Positions 36,233 to 47,441 of a stretch of DNA of 64,000 nucleotides are shown here, piece after piece; position 1 is the first letter of the stretch; every line of letters begins with the position of its first letter. Location: NCBI GenBank assembly GCA_963804045.1, contig CAWDOR010000023.1, positions 97,527 to 161,526 on the forward strand. Reading direction: 5' to 3'. This DNA is from Rhodoblastus sp963804045 (GTDB lineage Bacteria; Pseudomonadota; Alphaproteobacteria; Rhizobiales; Beijerinckiaceae). The notes beneath the pieces are model-generated. The model saw only the letters and a list, made by a program, of their open reading frames with translations. It was not told the origin of the DNA and did not search any database. Position numbers and translations under genes: made by a program.

Positions 36233-37479
36233 CTCTCGGCATCCCTCGCCGCCTTTAAAACGGCGAGGATTTGTTCTGTCTCATAGGGCTTGCCGACCTT
36301 GGGCCTGTCAGCGAATTCTTGCGGCAGGCTGAGATCGTCGCCATAGCCGCTGGCGAAGACAAAAGGTTTTCCGCGCGCCGCCAAAACCCCCGCCACCGGC
36401 AGGGCATCGTCCTCGCCGAGTTGGAAATCGAGCAGGGCCACGTCGAAATTGAGATGCTCGACGCCGTCCAGCGCCTGCTGGACCGAGCCGCAGACCCCGG
36501 CGACAATGGCGCCGCATTCGCTCAGACTGGCGGCGAGCTGCATGGCGATCAGCGAGCGGTCCTCGACGATCAGCACGCGCAGCGGCTTGTCCTCGGGTTC
36601 GGGCGGTTCGGCCTGGGCATGGGGCGGCAGCAGCACGCCGAGCCGCAAGGCCAGCACATCGGCGAAAATTTCCAGGGCGGCGCGCAGGGCCAGCGCCGGC
36701 CAGCGCGGCTCGCGCCCCAGCGCGACGATCATGCCGAAAATGCGCTCGCCCTCGGCCACCGGAACAAAGACGGCGGAGCGAAAATTTTGCCCGCGCAGCC
36801 AGAGCCGCAGGGGCTCATCCGCCGCGCGCAGCGCGGAAAGGGACAGGTCGAAATCGGCCATGCCCTGCTTGCTCAGCACGGCGCGGTCGGGCGCCTCGAC
36901 ATCGCCAATGGCGTGAATGCAGCGGCCGGGAAAAAACGCCCGCGCCCGTTCCGGCGCGCTCGGCGGCGCGCCGAGGCGGCGATAGGCGCTGGCGACCTCG
37001 GTTTCCGCGCCGGCAAAAGCCAGGAAAAACGTATGTTCGGCGTCGAGCGCCGCCCCGGCGAGCAGGGTCGCCTTGCGCACGAGTTCATCGGCTTCCTTGG
37101 CTTGCGACAGCCGGTCGATCAGCGCGCGGGCGCGGTCGAGCCCTTCCAGACGGCCTTCGCCGCCGGCGGGCTCGAAGGCGAGCATGGCCTCGTCGCCGTT
37201 GAAATGCACGGTGGCGTCATAGGCCAGCTCCACGCCGGGAAAGCGGCAGTCGCCGGCCAGCGCCGGATGCGCGGGGCCGGTGAAGCGCGACAGAAGATTG
37301 CGCAGGCGATGGCTCTGGTCGGAACCCAAGAGGTCGCGCGGCGCGGCGCCGAGAAAGGGGCCTTGCCAATGGGGAAAGATTTCGGCGAGATTGTCGGAAT
37401 GACGGCGAATTTCCCGCGCCTGATCGTCGCAGACGATCAGCCAGCCCCGCGGTTGAATGAAACAGCCGGCTTCCGCCAT
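36229..37479 (-). CDS. Phytochrome-like PAS/GAF response regulator (PAS_2-GAF-REC)
   Basis: A 416-residue protein. The N-terminus reads CFIQPRGWLIVCDDQAREI, like the PAS_2 domain of bacteriophytochromes (IQPHG motif); a Cys precedes it by one residue, not the usual ~14. A GAF-like domain spans about 130-290. The C-terminus is a receiver domain: RVLIVEDRSLIAMQLA, phospho-Asp in VALLDFQLGEDD, and FVFASGY, VGKPYE with the conserved Lys. No kinase or PHY domain is present, and no PASDIP-like chromophore motif is seen in GAF. Light sensing is therefore doubtful. It is convergent with the ychJ-like gene (4-base overlap of stops). Confidence 0.78.
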   Translation of the reverse strand: MAEAGCFIQPRGWLIVCDDQAREIRRHSDNLAEIFPHWQGPFLGAAPRDLLGSDQSHRLRNLLSRFTGPAHPALAGDCRFPGVELAYDATVHFNGDEAMLAFEPAGGEGRLEGLDRARALIDRLSQAKEADELVRKATLLAGAALDAEHTFFLAFAGAETEVASAYRRLGAPPSAPERARAFFPGRCIHAIGDVEAPDRAVLSKQGMADFDLSLSALRAADEPLRLWLRGQNFRSAVFVPVAEGERIFGMIVALGREPRWPALALRAALEIFADVLALRLGVLLPPHAQAEPPEPEDKPLRVLIVEDRSLIAMQLAASLSECGAIVAGVCGSVQQALDGVEHLNFDVALLDFQLGEDDALPVAGVLAARGKPFVFASGYGDDLSLPQEFADRPKVGKPYETEQILAVLKAARDAES

Positions 37480-37551
37480 GCAACGGCCTTTTTGGAATAG
37501 GAAAGGCCACTATAGCGCAAATTTTGGCGCGCGACAGAGCGATGGCGCAGC

Positions 37552-38688
37552 TCACGTCAGGTCGAAAAATTCCTTCATCTTGGCGAAAAAGCCCGCCGCT
37601 TCCGGGTGGGTCTTGTGGGTCGATTCATTGTCGAATTCGGCCAGCAGTTCTTTCTGCCGTTTGGTCAGATTCTGCGGGGTCTCGACATTGGCCTGGATGT
37701 AGAGATCGCCGAAATCGCGGGCGCGCAGCACGGGCATGCCGCGTCCCTTGATCTTGAACTGCTTGCCCGATTGCGCGCCCTCGTCGACGCGCAGCTTCAA
37801 CTCGGTCCCATCGACGCCGCGCACCTTGATTTCGCCGCCCAGCGCCGCCTGGACCATGGAAATGGGCACGCGGCAATAGAGATCGGCGCCCTCGCGCTGG
37901 AAGAAGGGATGCGGCTTGATCGACAGGAAAATATAGAGATCGCCGGCCGGGCCGCCGCGCAGACCCGCCTCGCCCTCATTGGCCAGCCGGATGCGGGTGC
38001 CGTCCTCAATGCCCGCGGGAATATTGACCGACAGCGACTTGTCCTTGGTGACGCGGCCGGCGCCGGAACAGGCCGGGCAGGGATTGTCGATCACCTCGCC
38101 GCGCCCGTGGCAGGTGGGGCAGGTGCGCTCGATGGAGAAAAAGCCCTGCTGTGCCCGCACACGGCCATGGCCGGCGCAGGTCGAGCAGGTCTTGGGCTTG
38201 GAGCCAGCCTTGGCGCCGCTGCCCGAGCAGCTCTCGCAGGAAATCGACGTCGGAATTTTCAGCGCCGCCGATTTGCCCCTGAAAGCTTCCTCCAGGGTGA
38301 TTTCCATATTGTAGCGCAGATCGGCGCCGCGCTCGCGACCCGTGGAGCGGCCGCCGCCGCGCCGTCCGCCCATGACGTCGCCAAACAGATCGTCGAAAAT
38401 ATCGGCCATGGAAGCGGCGAAACCGTCGCCCATGCCGAAACCTCCAGAGCCGCCGCCGCCCTGTTCGAAGGCGGCGTGGCCGTGGCGGTCATAGGCGGCG
38501 CGCTTCTGCCCGTCGGAGAGGATCTGATAGGCCTCGTTGACTTCCTTGAATTTGCCTTCGGCCGTGTGATCGCCGGGATTCTTGTCGGGATGATATTGCA
38601 TCGCCTGTTTGCGAAAGGCGCTTTTCAGCTCGCCGTCGGAACAGCTGCGCTCAACGCCGAGGATTTCGTAAAAACAGCGTTTGGCCAT
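37552..38688 (-). CDS. dnaJ: Chaperone protein DnaJ
   Basis: A 378-residue Hsp40 cochaperone of DnaK. Visible in order: J-domain with YHPDKNPGD (HPD motif), a Gly-rich region GGGGSGGFGMGDGF, four CxxCxGxG zinc repeats (CESCSGSGAKAG, CSTCAGHGRV, CPTCHGRGEV, CPACSGAGRV), then the C-terminal substrate-binding domains. It follows dnaK on the minus strand, separated by a strong hairpin. Confidence 0.98.
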   Translation of the reverse strand: MAKRCFYEILGVERSCSDGELKSAFRKQAMQYHPDKNPGDHTAEGKFKEVNEAYQILSDGQKRAAYDRHGHAAFEQGGGGSGGFGMGDGFAASMADIFDDLFGDVMGGRRGGGRSTGRERGADLRYNMEITLEEAFRGKSAALKIPTSISCESCSGSGAKAGSKPKTCSTCAGHGRVRAQQGFFSIERTCPTCHGRGEVIDNPCPACSGAGRVTKDKSLSVNIPAGIEDGTRIRLANEGEAGLRGGPAGDLYIFLSIKPHPFFQREGADLYCRVPISMVQAALGGEIKVRGVDGTELKLRVDEGAQSGKQFKIKGRGMPVLRARDFGDLYIQANVETPQNLTKRQKELLAEFDNESTHKTHPEAAGFFAKMKEFFDLT

Positions 38689-38787
38689 TGCGGCTTCATC
38701 CAGAATTTTTTGCGGTTTTGGGATCGCCCCTTCTTTTCGGAGCTAGAGGCTGCGCGCCAAAAAGGCAAGCGCCACCAGAAGACGAAA

Positions 38788-38818
38788 GGCGCCGGCGCGG
38801 AAAAATCCGCGCCGGCGC
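38788..38818 (-). terminator. Intercistronic hairpin between dnaK and dnaJ
   Basis: A 13-bp perfect stem (38789-38801 with 38806-38818, GCGCCGGCGCGGA/TCCGCGCCGGCGC, tight A loop). On the minus strand it is followed by CTTTCGTC, which is only weakly T-rich. It probably attenuates transcription so that dnaJ is expressed less than dnaK, a known arrangement in heat-shock operons. Confidence 0.6.
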
Positions 38819-38824
38819 TTAACA

Positions 38825-40726
<1,902 letters not shown>

Positions 40727-41152
40727 GGTTTATGTCCTTTCCTCGCAGAACCGCCGAACCCCGAAGCGGTCCGGCCTGGGCGATTGGGTTTTTCGCCCGG
40801 TCCCCGACGGTGGTGAGATTGGGTGCGCCAAGCGCGAATGCAAGAGCGTGGCTGATATAGGGGCGAGCTTTTCCGCCTGCAAGTCGTCGCGCGCAAGGCA
40901 GGAGGTTGCGGCGTGTCGGCGGGCGCGCTTGTGACATATTCGCAACGGCGCCAGAAATTTAGTCGGAACCATTTGCGCGAGCTTGGCTTTTTGACGAATA
41001 ATTAAGAATGATTTCAAATGATTAATTATATTTTTGGCCGACGGGTTTTGGGCGCGGGAAAATTAAAAGGCTGCTATCATGCGTTGACTTTTTTGGACCT
41101 TCCGCGCAGCTTGGGAAAAAAGGTTCATAGCTAAACTGGGGAGAAAAACACC
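40727..41152. other. Intergenic region between dnaK and the ompW-like gene (426 bp)
   Basis: The divergent promoter space for dnaK (minus) and the OmpW-like gene (plus). On the minus strand about 95-120 bases upstream of dnaK, CTTGCA and CCCAAT (40844-40818) are spaced roughly like an alphaproteobacterial RpoH promoter; this is a weak match. On the plus side an AT-rich patch at 40985-41035 and a ribosome-binding GGGGAGAAA lie before ompW. No coding frame is credible. Confidence 0.4.
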
Positions 41153-41980
41153 ATGGACGCCAATAAGTTCATCGACGCCAATAAGTTTATCAAGGCCATG
41201 GGCGTCGCCGCCTTGACCGCGTCTCTGTCTTGCGCCGCGCGGGCGGCGGATCTGCCAAGCTCCAAGGCGCCGCTGGCGCCGGCGCCCTCCGTCGAGGAAT
41301 TCGAGCCCTTTTTCGTCAAGATCGGCGTGACCTACGCGATCAACAGCTCGACCTCCTATCTGGCGGGACAAAGCCCCACGGCCCTGGCGCTCGGCGTCAC
41401 CACCTATTTCCCCGCCGGCGTCGGCGCCTCCATCGGCAATGTCACGACCTTGAGCGGCGAGGCGGGCTATTTCATCACCCGCAACATCTCGATCGACGTT
41501 TCCGCCGGCATTCCCTTCTACGCCAAGGACCGGACCAAGGGATTCAACCCGGCCAATCCCGTTCTCGCCAATGGCACGCTGCTGGCGACGATCATGCCGG
41601 CCGTCGTGCCGATCACCGCGCTGTATCACTTTACCGGCTTGGGCGCCGTCCAACCCTACGCCGGCGTCGGCTTCGCGCCAGGCTTCTCGTTCAGCAACCA
41701 GAACGCTTTCCTCAACAATGTCCGGGTCGGCGGGGCCGTCAGTCTGGTCCTGCAGGCCGGCGCGGATTACATGATCGACAAGCATTGGGGCGTGAGCCTC
41801 GACGCCAAGAAGCTCTTTTCCTACGTCGAAGCCGGCGCCTCCAGCTTCAATGTGCCTGGCCTCGGCGTCGTGCCGGCGGGAACCATTCAGCACACCCGTT
41901 TCCAGCCCTGGCTGCTTTCGGCGGGCGTGGTCTATCGCTTCGGCGCGCCGGACTTCCTCCCGGTCGTCGCGAAATATTGA
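41153..41980 (+). CDS. OmpW-family outer-membrane protein
   Basis: A 275-residue small beta-barrel porin. The N-terminus is unusual: DANKFI is repeated (MDANKFIDANKFIKAMG), from a tandem 18-base duplication in the DNA. Then follows a signal-peptide core VAALTASLSCAARA, with AADLPS after the likely cleavage site. The mature part has OmpW features: PFFVKIGVTYAINS, ITRNISIDVSAGIP, GAVQPYAGVGFAPGF and YMIDKHWGVSLDAKKLF, ending VVAKY. The first methionine is kept because GGGGAG precedes it; an internal start at MGVAALTA would give a normal signal peptide. Confidence 0.85.
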   Translation: MDANKFIDANKFIKAMGVAALTASLSCAARAADLPSSKAPLAPAPSVEEFEPFFVKIGVTYAINSSTSYLAGQSPTALALGVTTYFPAGVGASIGNVTTLSGEAGYFITRNISIDVSAGIPFYAKDRTKGFNPANPVLANGTLLATIMPAVVPITALYHFTGLGAVQPYAGVGFAPGFSFSNQNAFLNNVRVGGAVSLVLQAGADYMIDKHWGVSLDAKKLFSYVEAGASSFNVPGLGVVPAGTIQHTRFQPWLLSAGVVYRFGAPDFLPVVAKY

Positions 41981-42023
41981 CCTTCGGGTTTGATCGCGCG
42001 ACCCTATGGCGCGCGCGATTTTG

Positions 42024-42057
42024 GCCCTCCGAAATTCGGGGGGCTATTTTTTTATTC
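42024..42057 (+). terminator. Rho-independent terminator of the ompW-like gene
   Basis: A GC stem (about 42024-42031 with 42037-42044, GCCCTCCG/CGGGGGGC with one G-T pair) is followed by TATTTTTTTATT. It lies about 45 bases past the stop. Confidence 0.8.
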
Positions 42058-42101
42058 TTTCCCGCGTAAAACTGTTGATCCGACGTCAACCACGATTGCC
42101 C

Positions 42102-43040
42102 ATGCGCGCCCTCTCGATCGTTTTTCTGTTTGTCGCGGCGCTGGCGTCCCAGCCCGCGTCCGCGCAACTCGCCTTGCCCGGCGCGGTCGCGGCGCCGACG
42201 CCCGAGGGGCAGACCGTCGCGCCGCCGCCGGTTCATCGCGCCGCCGCGCCCAAGCCTTCCGCGCCGATCAAGCCCAAGCCGCCGAGCGAAACCAGCGTCG
42301 TCGGTCCGACTTTCGCGCTCAACGGAATGCGCGGCGCCCTGCAGATCGAGAAAAACGGCGCGGAGCTGCGCGTCGTCAAGCTGGTGCTCGCCGGCTGGAA
42401 GATTTCCCATCCCAACCAGGCTTGCGAAGTGGCCATGGGCCAGGACGCGCCTTTGCCGCTGAAACCCATGGGGACGCCGGAGGGGTTGGCGCGCTATGAG
42501 GTCCAATCCTCCGCCTGTCCCCTGGATTTCGATCTGCTCGGCGGAGCCCTGCGCGCTTCGGCGGGCTCGGAGGCTTGCGTCTTCCCCAGGCCGATTGCCG
42601 CGCCGATGTCGCGGGCCTGTGGGGGCCGCCCGGCGCCGCGTTCAGCGAGGCGCAAATCAAGACCTTCGAGCGCGAACGCGCGGGATTGGAGCAGTCGGTG
42701 CGCGCGCGGTTTCGCGACTTGCTGCACAGGCTGAAGAAAAAGCCCGACGCCGCCAGAATTCTGGTCAAGGAGCAGGCCGGTTTCGCCGCCATGCGCTCAA
42801 AGGCGTGCCGGGACTACGACCGCGAGGACAGCCAGCGGCTTCTGCGCCCTGCGCCTGACCGAGGCCCGCGATTTCGCCCTGCAGGCGCAATTGTTCGAGC
42901 TCAAACCCGCCAAATCCGCCAAGGGCGAGGATGACGACGACGACGCGCCGGAAACGCCGCGCAAGCCTGTGGCGCGCCGCGCGCCCAAGCCGGCTCCGGC
43001 CGCCGGCGCTCCTCCGCCCCCGGCGCCAGGACTTTATTGA
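42102..43040 (+). CDS. Secreted protein of unknown function, broken by two frameshifts
   Basis: The start MRALSIVFLFVAALASQPASA is a signal peptide, followed by a Pro-rich stretch and a beta-rich domain (TFALNGMRGALQIEKNG, KISHPNQACEV). The frame fails near 42587: adding one base in the CCCC run (42585-42588) leads to QADCRADVAGLWGPPGAAFS and a helical region FERERAGLEQSVRARFRDLL. It fails again near 42810-42842; the next frame continues CALRLTEARDFALQAQLF, then an acidic DDDDD stretch and a Pro/Ala tail ending PAPGLY and TGA 43038-43040. Repaired length is about 312 residues. The whole is conserved-looking, but I do not recognise the family. Confidence 0.65.
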
Positions 43041-43124
43041 GGCTTTATCGAGCGGCCGGAATGTTTCGACAATTTACATTCGATTGGCTAGACTGCGCTT
43101 GAAATTTCTCGGGAGTGGCGGGCC

Positions 43125-43691
43125 ATGGCTTTGCTGATTCTAGGTCTGGCGCTGTTTTTCGGCGCCCATTTGACGCCGACGGCGCCGGATTTTCGCCTGT
43201 CGCTGGTCGGCCGCCTCGGCCTGAATGGCTACAAGCTCGGCGTCACGCTTTTGTCGCTGGCCGGGCTGGCCTCTATCGTGATCGGCGCCTCCGCCTTGCG
43301 CGGGTCTTCCGCCGACGCGCTGCTTTGGTCGCCGCCGCTCTGGACCCGCCATCTCGCCTTCGCGCTGATGTTCGCGGCTTGCGTGCTGATCGTCGCCGTC
43401 TACATTCCCAGCCATATTGGCGCCTGGGCCAGGCATCCCATGCTCGCGGGGGTCGCGGTCTGGGCCCTGGCGCATTTGCTCGCCAATGGCGACCTGCTGG
43501 CGCTTCTGCTGTTCGGCGGTTTTGGCCTCTTCGCCGTTTACGACCGGATATCCCTGGAGAAACGCGGCGCGCCGGTCAGGCCGGCGGCGCGCGGCTGGGG
43601 CGGCGACGCTTTGGCGCTGGCGCTTGGCGGCGCGCTTTGGGCGGCGATCCTGTTCAAGCTGCACGCGCTCGCCGGCGCGCCGCTGTTATGA
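43125..43691 (+). CDS. NnrU family membrane protein
   Basis: A 188-residue protein with about six hydrophobic helices: LLILGLALFFGAHLTP at the start, then NGYKLGVTLLSLAGLASIV, and IPSHIGAWARHPMLAGVAVW (the conserved RHPML motif). NnrU proteins are linked to nitric-oxide reduction in some species, and related domains occur in isoprenoid/methyl-transfer enzymes. Nothing nearby supports a denitrification role. Its stop overlaps that of the convergent ABC gene by 6 bases. Confidence 0.85.
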   Translation: MALLILGLALFFGAHLTPTAPDFRLSLVGRLGLNGYKLGVTLLSLAGLASIVIGASALRGSSADALLWSPPLWTRHLAFALMFAACVLIVAVYIPSHIGAWARHPMLAGVAVWALAHLLANGDLLALLLFGGFGLFAVYDRISLEKRGAPVRPAARGWGGDALALALGGALWAAILFKLHALAGAPLL

Positions 43692-45761
43692 GACGACCAG
43701 GGCGCCGTCGGCCTGCGCCTGGGCGCGGGCGGGGTGCCAGGCCTTCAGCGTCGAGCGATGGCCGATGGAGACCAGGGTCGTGTCGGGCAGCCGCGTCTTG
43801 AGCATGTCGTAGATCGCCGCTTCCGTGTCCTCGTCCAGCGCGGCGGTGGCTTCGTCGAGCAGCAGCCATTCGGGCTTGGCCAGCACGGCGCGGGCTATGG
43901 CCAGGCGCTGTTGCTCGCCGCCGGACAGGCGCTGGCCCCAATTGCCTTCTTCGTCGAGTTTTTCCGCGAGATGCGGCAGGCGGGCGTCGATCAGCGCCGC
44001 CTCGATCGCCGCGTCGCCATAGGCGTCCGGCGCGGCGGGATAGGCCACGGCGTCGCGCAAGCGGCCGATGGGCAGATAGGGCTTTTGCGGCAGCAGCAGC
44101 ATCTCGCCCTTGGGCAGATCGACCTCGCCGGCGCCATAGGGCCACAGGCCCGAGAGCACCCGGAACAAAGTCGATTTGCCCACGCCCGAGGGGCCGGACA
44201 CCAGCAGATTCTGGCCCTTGGTCAAGGTCAGGTCGATATTTTTCAGCAGCGTCGCGCCATGGGGCAGGGCGATGGAGCCGCCCTTGAGCGCCGGCGCCGC
44301 CGCCTGGGTCTTGACCGAGAAACCGCCGGGCGCCTGCGTCGCCGCGATCGCCGCGTCGAAGCCGGTCAGACGGTCGAGCACGGCGCCGAAACCGGCGAGC
44401 GAGGTGTAATAGCTGACAAAAAACGTCAGCGCCCCATTGACTTCGCCAAAGGCCCGGGAGGTTTGTGTCATCACCCCCAACGTGATCTTGCCGGCGAAAT
44501 AGAAAGGTGCGGTGAAGACATAGGGAATAATCGGGCTGATCTGTCCGTAGAAACTGGTGAAAACAGTGAGTTTCTTGCGGCGGTCGACCAGTTCAAGATA
44601 ATTGCTGACCAGCGCCGCGAATTTTCCCTTGAGATTGGCCGCTTCGGCCTTTTCCCCGCGCAGCAGCGCCACCTGCTCGTTATATTCGCGCAGCCGCGCC
44701 AGAGAAAAGCGGAAATCCGCTTCGACCTTCTGTCGGGCGAATAGGATTCGGGAAAGGGGGCGGCCAATCAGATGTGTGATCGCGGTGCCGGCGACGGCAT
44801 AGAGCAAGGCCACCCAGAACAGCAGGCCCGGAAGCGCGAAATTGGTTCCCGGAATTTTGAAGTCGGCGGAAAGCCCCCAAAGCACGATGGCGAAGGACAC
44901 CAGCGACGACAAAGTCGAGATCAGCATGATCGAATAATTGTAGACTCCATAACCATAAGTCCCGTTCTCGGCGCCGCCGTCGATGAAGCGGGCCACGTCT
45001 TCGGCGATGCGCTGGTCGGGGTTGTCGGCGGGGCCGCCGATCAAGGACAGACGGTAATGCGCGTGGCCAGCCAGCCAGTGCGAAATATAAAATTGCGTCA
45101 GCCACCGCCGCCAGCGGATGACGAGATAGCTTGTCACCAGAAACTCGACCACAAAAGCGGCAACATAGATAAAAGCCCAGGGCAGGAACACAAACAGCAG
45201 TTGGCTCCAGAATTCTAAGGCGTTTTTGTCCTGAATGGCGTTGAACAAATCCCGGTTGTTAAAATTCAACCGCAAATTGATCGCGACCTCAACCTGATTG
45301 AGCAGCACCAGAAACACCACCATGCCCGTCGCCAGCGCCCGCTCGGTGGTGGCGAAGCGGATGAAGCCGTAACGCGCCTCGGTCGGATTGGCGGCGTGGA
45401 AGAAACGGTCGGCGATGCGGGTCAGCCTGAGCACCACGGGAATATGGGAGACGGCGAAGACCAGAATGGCGAAGACCGCGACGGTGAGCGCGAGCGTCGG
45501 AGGGAGTTTGGCCTCGGCGAGAAACCCGGGCCAATAGCCGAAGCGCGCGGCGAGATCGCCGAGGCCGAAGACAATGACCTCGACCGAGAACAGCGCGATG
45601 AAAATCTTGAGGAACAAGGAGATCGGCGCGCTGCGCCAGCAGCAATAGGCGGTGACCAGGGCGGCGCCGCCGACCAACTCCAGCATGGCGGCGTTCTGTT
45701 GATAGCCGACGCCGATCGAAAGCGCGGCGAAAAGGGCGACGGCCAGGCCTAGGCTTTTCAT
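43686..45761 (-). CDS. ABC transporter, fused membrane and ATPase domains (BacA/BclA/YddA-like)
   Basis: A 691-residue protein. Six or more transmembrane helices fill residues ~1-420 and belong to the SbmA/BacA-like ABC_membrane_2 group (RFFHAANPTEARYGFIRF; WRRWLTQFYISHWLAGHAHY; IGGPADNPDQRIAEDVARFI, whose DNPDQRI is a hallmark). The C-terminal ATPase has Walker A SGPSGVGKST, signature LSGGEQQRLA and Walker B WLLLDEATAALD. Rhizobial BclA of this type imports antimicrobial and symbiotic peptides; other members export lipids or vitamins. The start is moved to ATG 45761. Confidence 0.88.
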   Translation of the reverse strand: MKSLGLAVALFAALSIGVGYQQNAAMLELVGGAALVTAYCCWRSAPISLFLKIFIALFSVEVIVFGLGDLAARFGYWPGFLAEAKLPPTLALTVAVFAILVFAVSHIPVVLRLTRIADRFFHAANPTEARYGFIRFATTERALATGMVVFLVLLNQVEVAINLRLNFNNRDLFNAIQDKNALEFWSQLLFVFLPWAFIYVAAFVVEFLVTSYLVIRWRRWLTQFYISHWLAGHAHYRLSLIGGPADNPDQRIAEDVARFIDGGAENGTYGYGVYNYSIMLISTLSSLVSFAIVLWGLSADFKIPGTNFALPGLLFWVALLYAVAGTAITHLIGRPLSRILFARQKVEADFRFSLARLREYNEQVALLRGEKAEAANLKGKFAALVSNYLELVDRRKKLTVFTSFYGQISPIIPYVFTAPFYFAGKITLGVMTQTSRAFGEVNGALTFFVSYYTSLAGFGAVLDRLTGFDAAIAATQAPGGFSVKTQAAAPALKGGSIALPHGATLLKNIDLTLTKGQNLLVSGPSGVGKSTLFRVLSGLWPYGAGEVDLPKGEMLLLPQKPYLPIGRLRDAVAYPAAPDAYGDAAIEAALIDARLPHLAEKLDEEGNWGQRLSGGEQQRLAIARAVLAKPEWLLLDEATAALDEDTEAAIYDMLKTRLPDTTLVSIGHRSTLKAWHPARAQAQADGALVVS

Positions 45762-45840
45762 CGATATCCTCAAAGGCGGAGGGCGCGTCGAATTGGCGCC
45801 GCTGAGGCTCTAAATTGCCCTGTCGGCGCGGAAAAGCGAC

Positions 45841-46818
45841 TTAATTTTTGGCAAGATTTCCCGGCGTCGCTCCGAGAATTTGGCGGGCCTGGGCTTCGTC
45901 GCGGCGAATCTGCTCCAGCAGCGCCTCCAGCGAGGGGAATTTCTCTTCCGCGCGCAAAAAAGCGACAAAAAACACCTCGATCTCCTTGCCATAGAGATCG
46001 CCGGAAAAATCGAAGATGAAGGTTTCGAGCAATGGCGGGCCATTGTCCACGGTCGGGCGGCGGCCGAAACTGGCGACGCCCTTCAGCCTCTGGCCCTCGA
46101 CCTCGACTTCCACGGCATAAATGGCGTGGCGCAGCCGGCAGGCGCCCTCCACCGCCAGATTGGCGGTGGGATAGCCAAGCGTCCGCCCTAGCTTGGCGCC
46201 ATGAATGACCTCGCCGGTCAGCGACCAGAAATGACCAAGCATGAGCGCGGCGCCGGCGACGTCGCCACGTTCCAGGGCCTCGCGGGTGGCGGTGGAGGAC
46301 AGCGCCTCCAGCGAGCCCTCCGCGTCGGCTGTGACCTTTTCGACAATTTCCACGGCCAGCCCCAGCTCCGGCCCGCGTTGGCGCAAGAACGCCGGCGTGC
46401 CCGTGCGTTTGGCGCCGAAATGGAAATCATAACCGACCACCACGGCCGCCGCGCCGAGCCGGCGGATCAGCACGTCGCGCAGAAAACCCTCGGCGTCGAG
46501 GCTGGCGAGCGCGGCGTCGAAATTCAGCACGAACATGCCGTCGAGGCCGAGTTCGGCGAGGCGGTGAGCCTTGGCGTCGCGGCTGGTGAGGCGGAAGATT
46601 TTTTTCGCGCCGGCGAAAAAATCGGCCGGATGCGGCTCGAAAGTCAGCACCGCGCAGGGTCGCCCAAGCTGTCGCGCCAGGCTTTTTGCGCGGGCGATGA
46701 CGGCGCGATGGCCGCGATGCACGCCGTCGAAATTGCCGATGGCGACCACGGCGCCGGCCAGCCCCGCCGGGGGGGCGGCGGGATCGACGCAGAGGATGAA
46801 ATGCGGGTTCTTTGCCAT
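45841..46818 (-). CDS. ribF: Bifunctional riboflavin kinase / FAD synthetase
   Basis: A 325-residue enzyme making FMN then FAD from riboflavin. The N-terminal FAD-synthetase domain has VVAIGNFDGVHRGHRAVI (nucleotidyltransferase HxGH), a LTFEPHPADFF motif and VVVGYDFHFGAKRTG. The C-terminal riboflavin-kinase domain begins SLTGEVIHGAKLGRTLGYPT (GRTLGYPTAN signature) and has VASFGRRPTV and ETFIFDFSGDLYG. It is monocistronic here. Confidence 0.96.
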   Translation of the reverse strand: MAKNPHFILCVDPAAPPAGLAGAVVAIGNFDGVHRGHRAVIARAKSLARQLGRPCAVLTFEPHPADFFAGAKKIFRLTSRDAKAHRLAELGLDGMFVLNFDAALASLDAEGFLRDVLIRRLGAAAVVVGYDFHFGAKRTGTPAFLRQRGPELGLAVEIVEKVTADAEGSLEALSSTATREALERGDVAGAALMLGHFWSLTGEVIHGAKLGRTLGYPTANLAVEGACRLRHAIYAVEVEVEGQRLKGVASFGRRPTVDNGPPLLETFIFDFSGDLYGKEIEVFFVAFLRAEEKFPSLEALLEQIRRDEAQARQILGATPGNLAKN

Positions 46819-46913
46819 TAGCCGTCCGGACGCGACAGGATTCGCGCCCCTTTAAACGTGACGCGCTTCACTCCCGTCAAGCCCGACCGGCCATGCAAGG
46901 GCGGGGCCGGAGT

Positions 46914-47360
46914 CTACGCCTTGGATTTGGGCTCGCGGGCGGGGACCATGACGACAGCCTCGCCGTCGAGCACCACCTTGCCATCGACGCTGGCCTCGCA
47001 ATGCAGCTTGCAGCGCCGGCCCTTTTCCACCAGTTCGATCACTTCCACGGAGATGGTGACGACGTCGCCGATCTTGACCGGCCCCTTGAAATTCAGGGTC
47101 TGGTGCAGATAGACGGCGCCGGGGCCGGGCAGATACATGCCGAGAATCGCCGAGATCAGGCTGGCGGTATAGAGGCCGTGGGCGATGCGCTCGCCGAACC
47201 GGGTCTTTTTGGCGAAATGGTCCGACAGATGGATCGGATTATGGTCGCCCGACAATTGCGCGAAGCCGACCACGTCCTCGTTCATCACCGTCTTCATCAG
47301 CGTCTCGCGCATGCCGAGGCTGAGATCTTCGAAAAAATAGCTTTTGAACGGTTCTGACAT
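46914..47360 (-). CDS. MaoC-type (R)-specific enoyl-CoA hydratase (PhaJ-like)
   Basis: A 148-residue hot-dog-fold protein. The catalytic motif AQLSGDHNPIHLSDHFAKK has the D-x4-H pair of (R)-hydratases; HGLYTASLISAILGMYLPGPG follows. Such enzymes hydrate trans-2-enoyl-CoA, often to feed polyhydroxyalkanoate synthesis. It sits between ribF and the HAD gene, on the same strand as both. Confidence 0.88.
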   Translation of the reverse strand: MSEPFKSYFFEDLSLGMRETLMKTVMNEDVVGFAQLSGDHNPIHLSDHFAKKTRFGERIAHGLYTASLISAILGMYLPGPGAVYLHQTLNFKGPVKIGDVVTISVEVIELVEKGRRCKLHCEASVDGKVVLDGEAVVMVPAREPKSKA

Positions 47361-47441
47361 GGCGTTTCCCTGATGTTTTGGCGATTTGGGCGGCTAAAAA
47401 GCGCGGCGCGCCGCAAATGTCTATTGGTCCAAGGATGGTCG

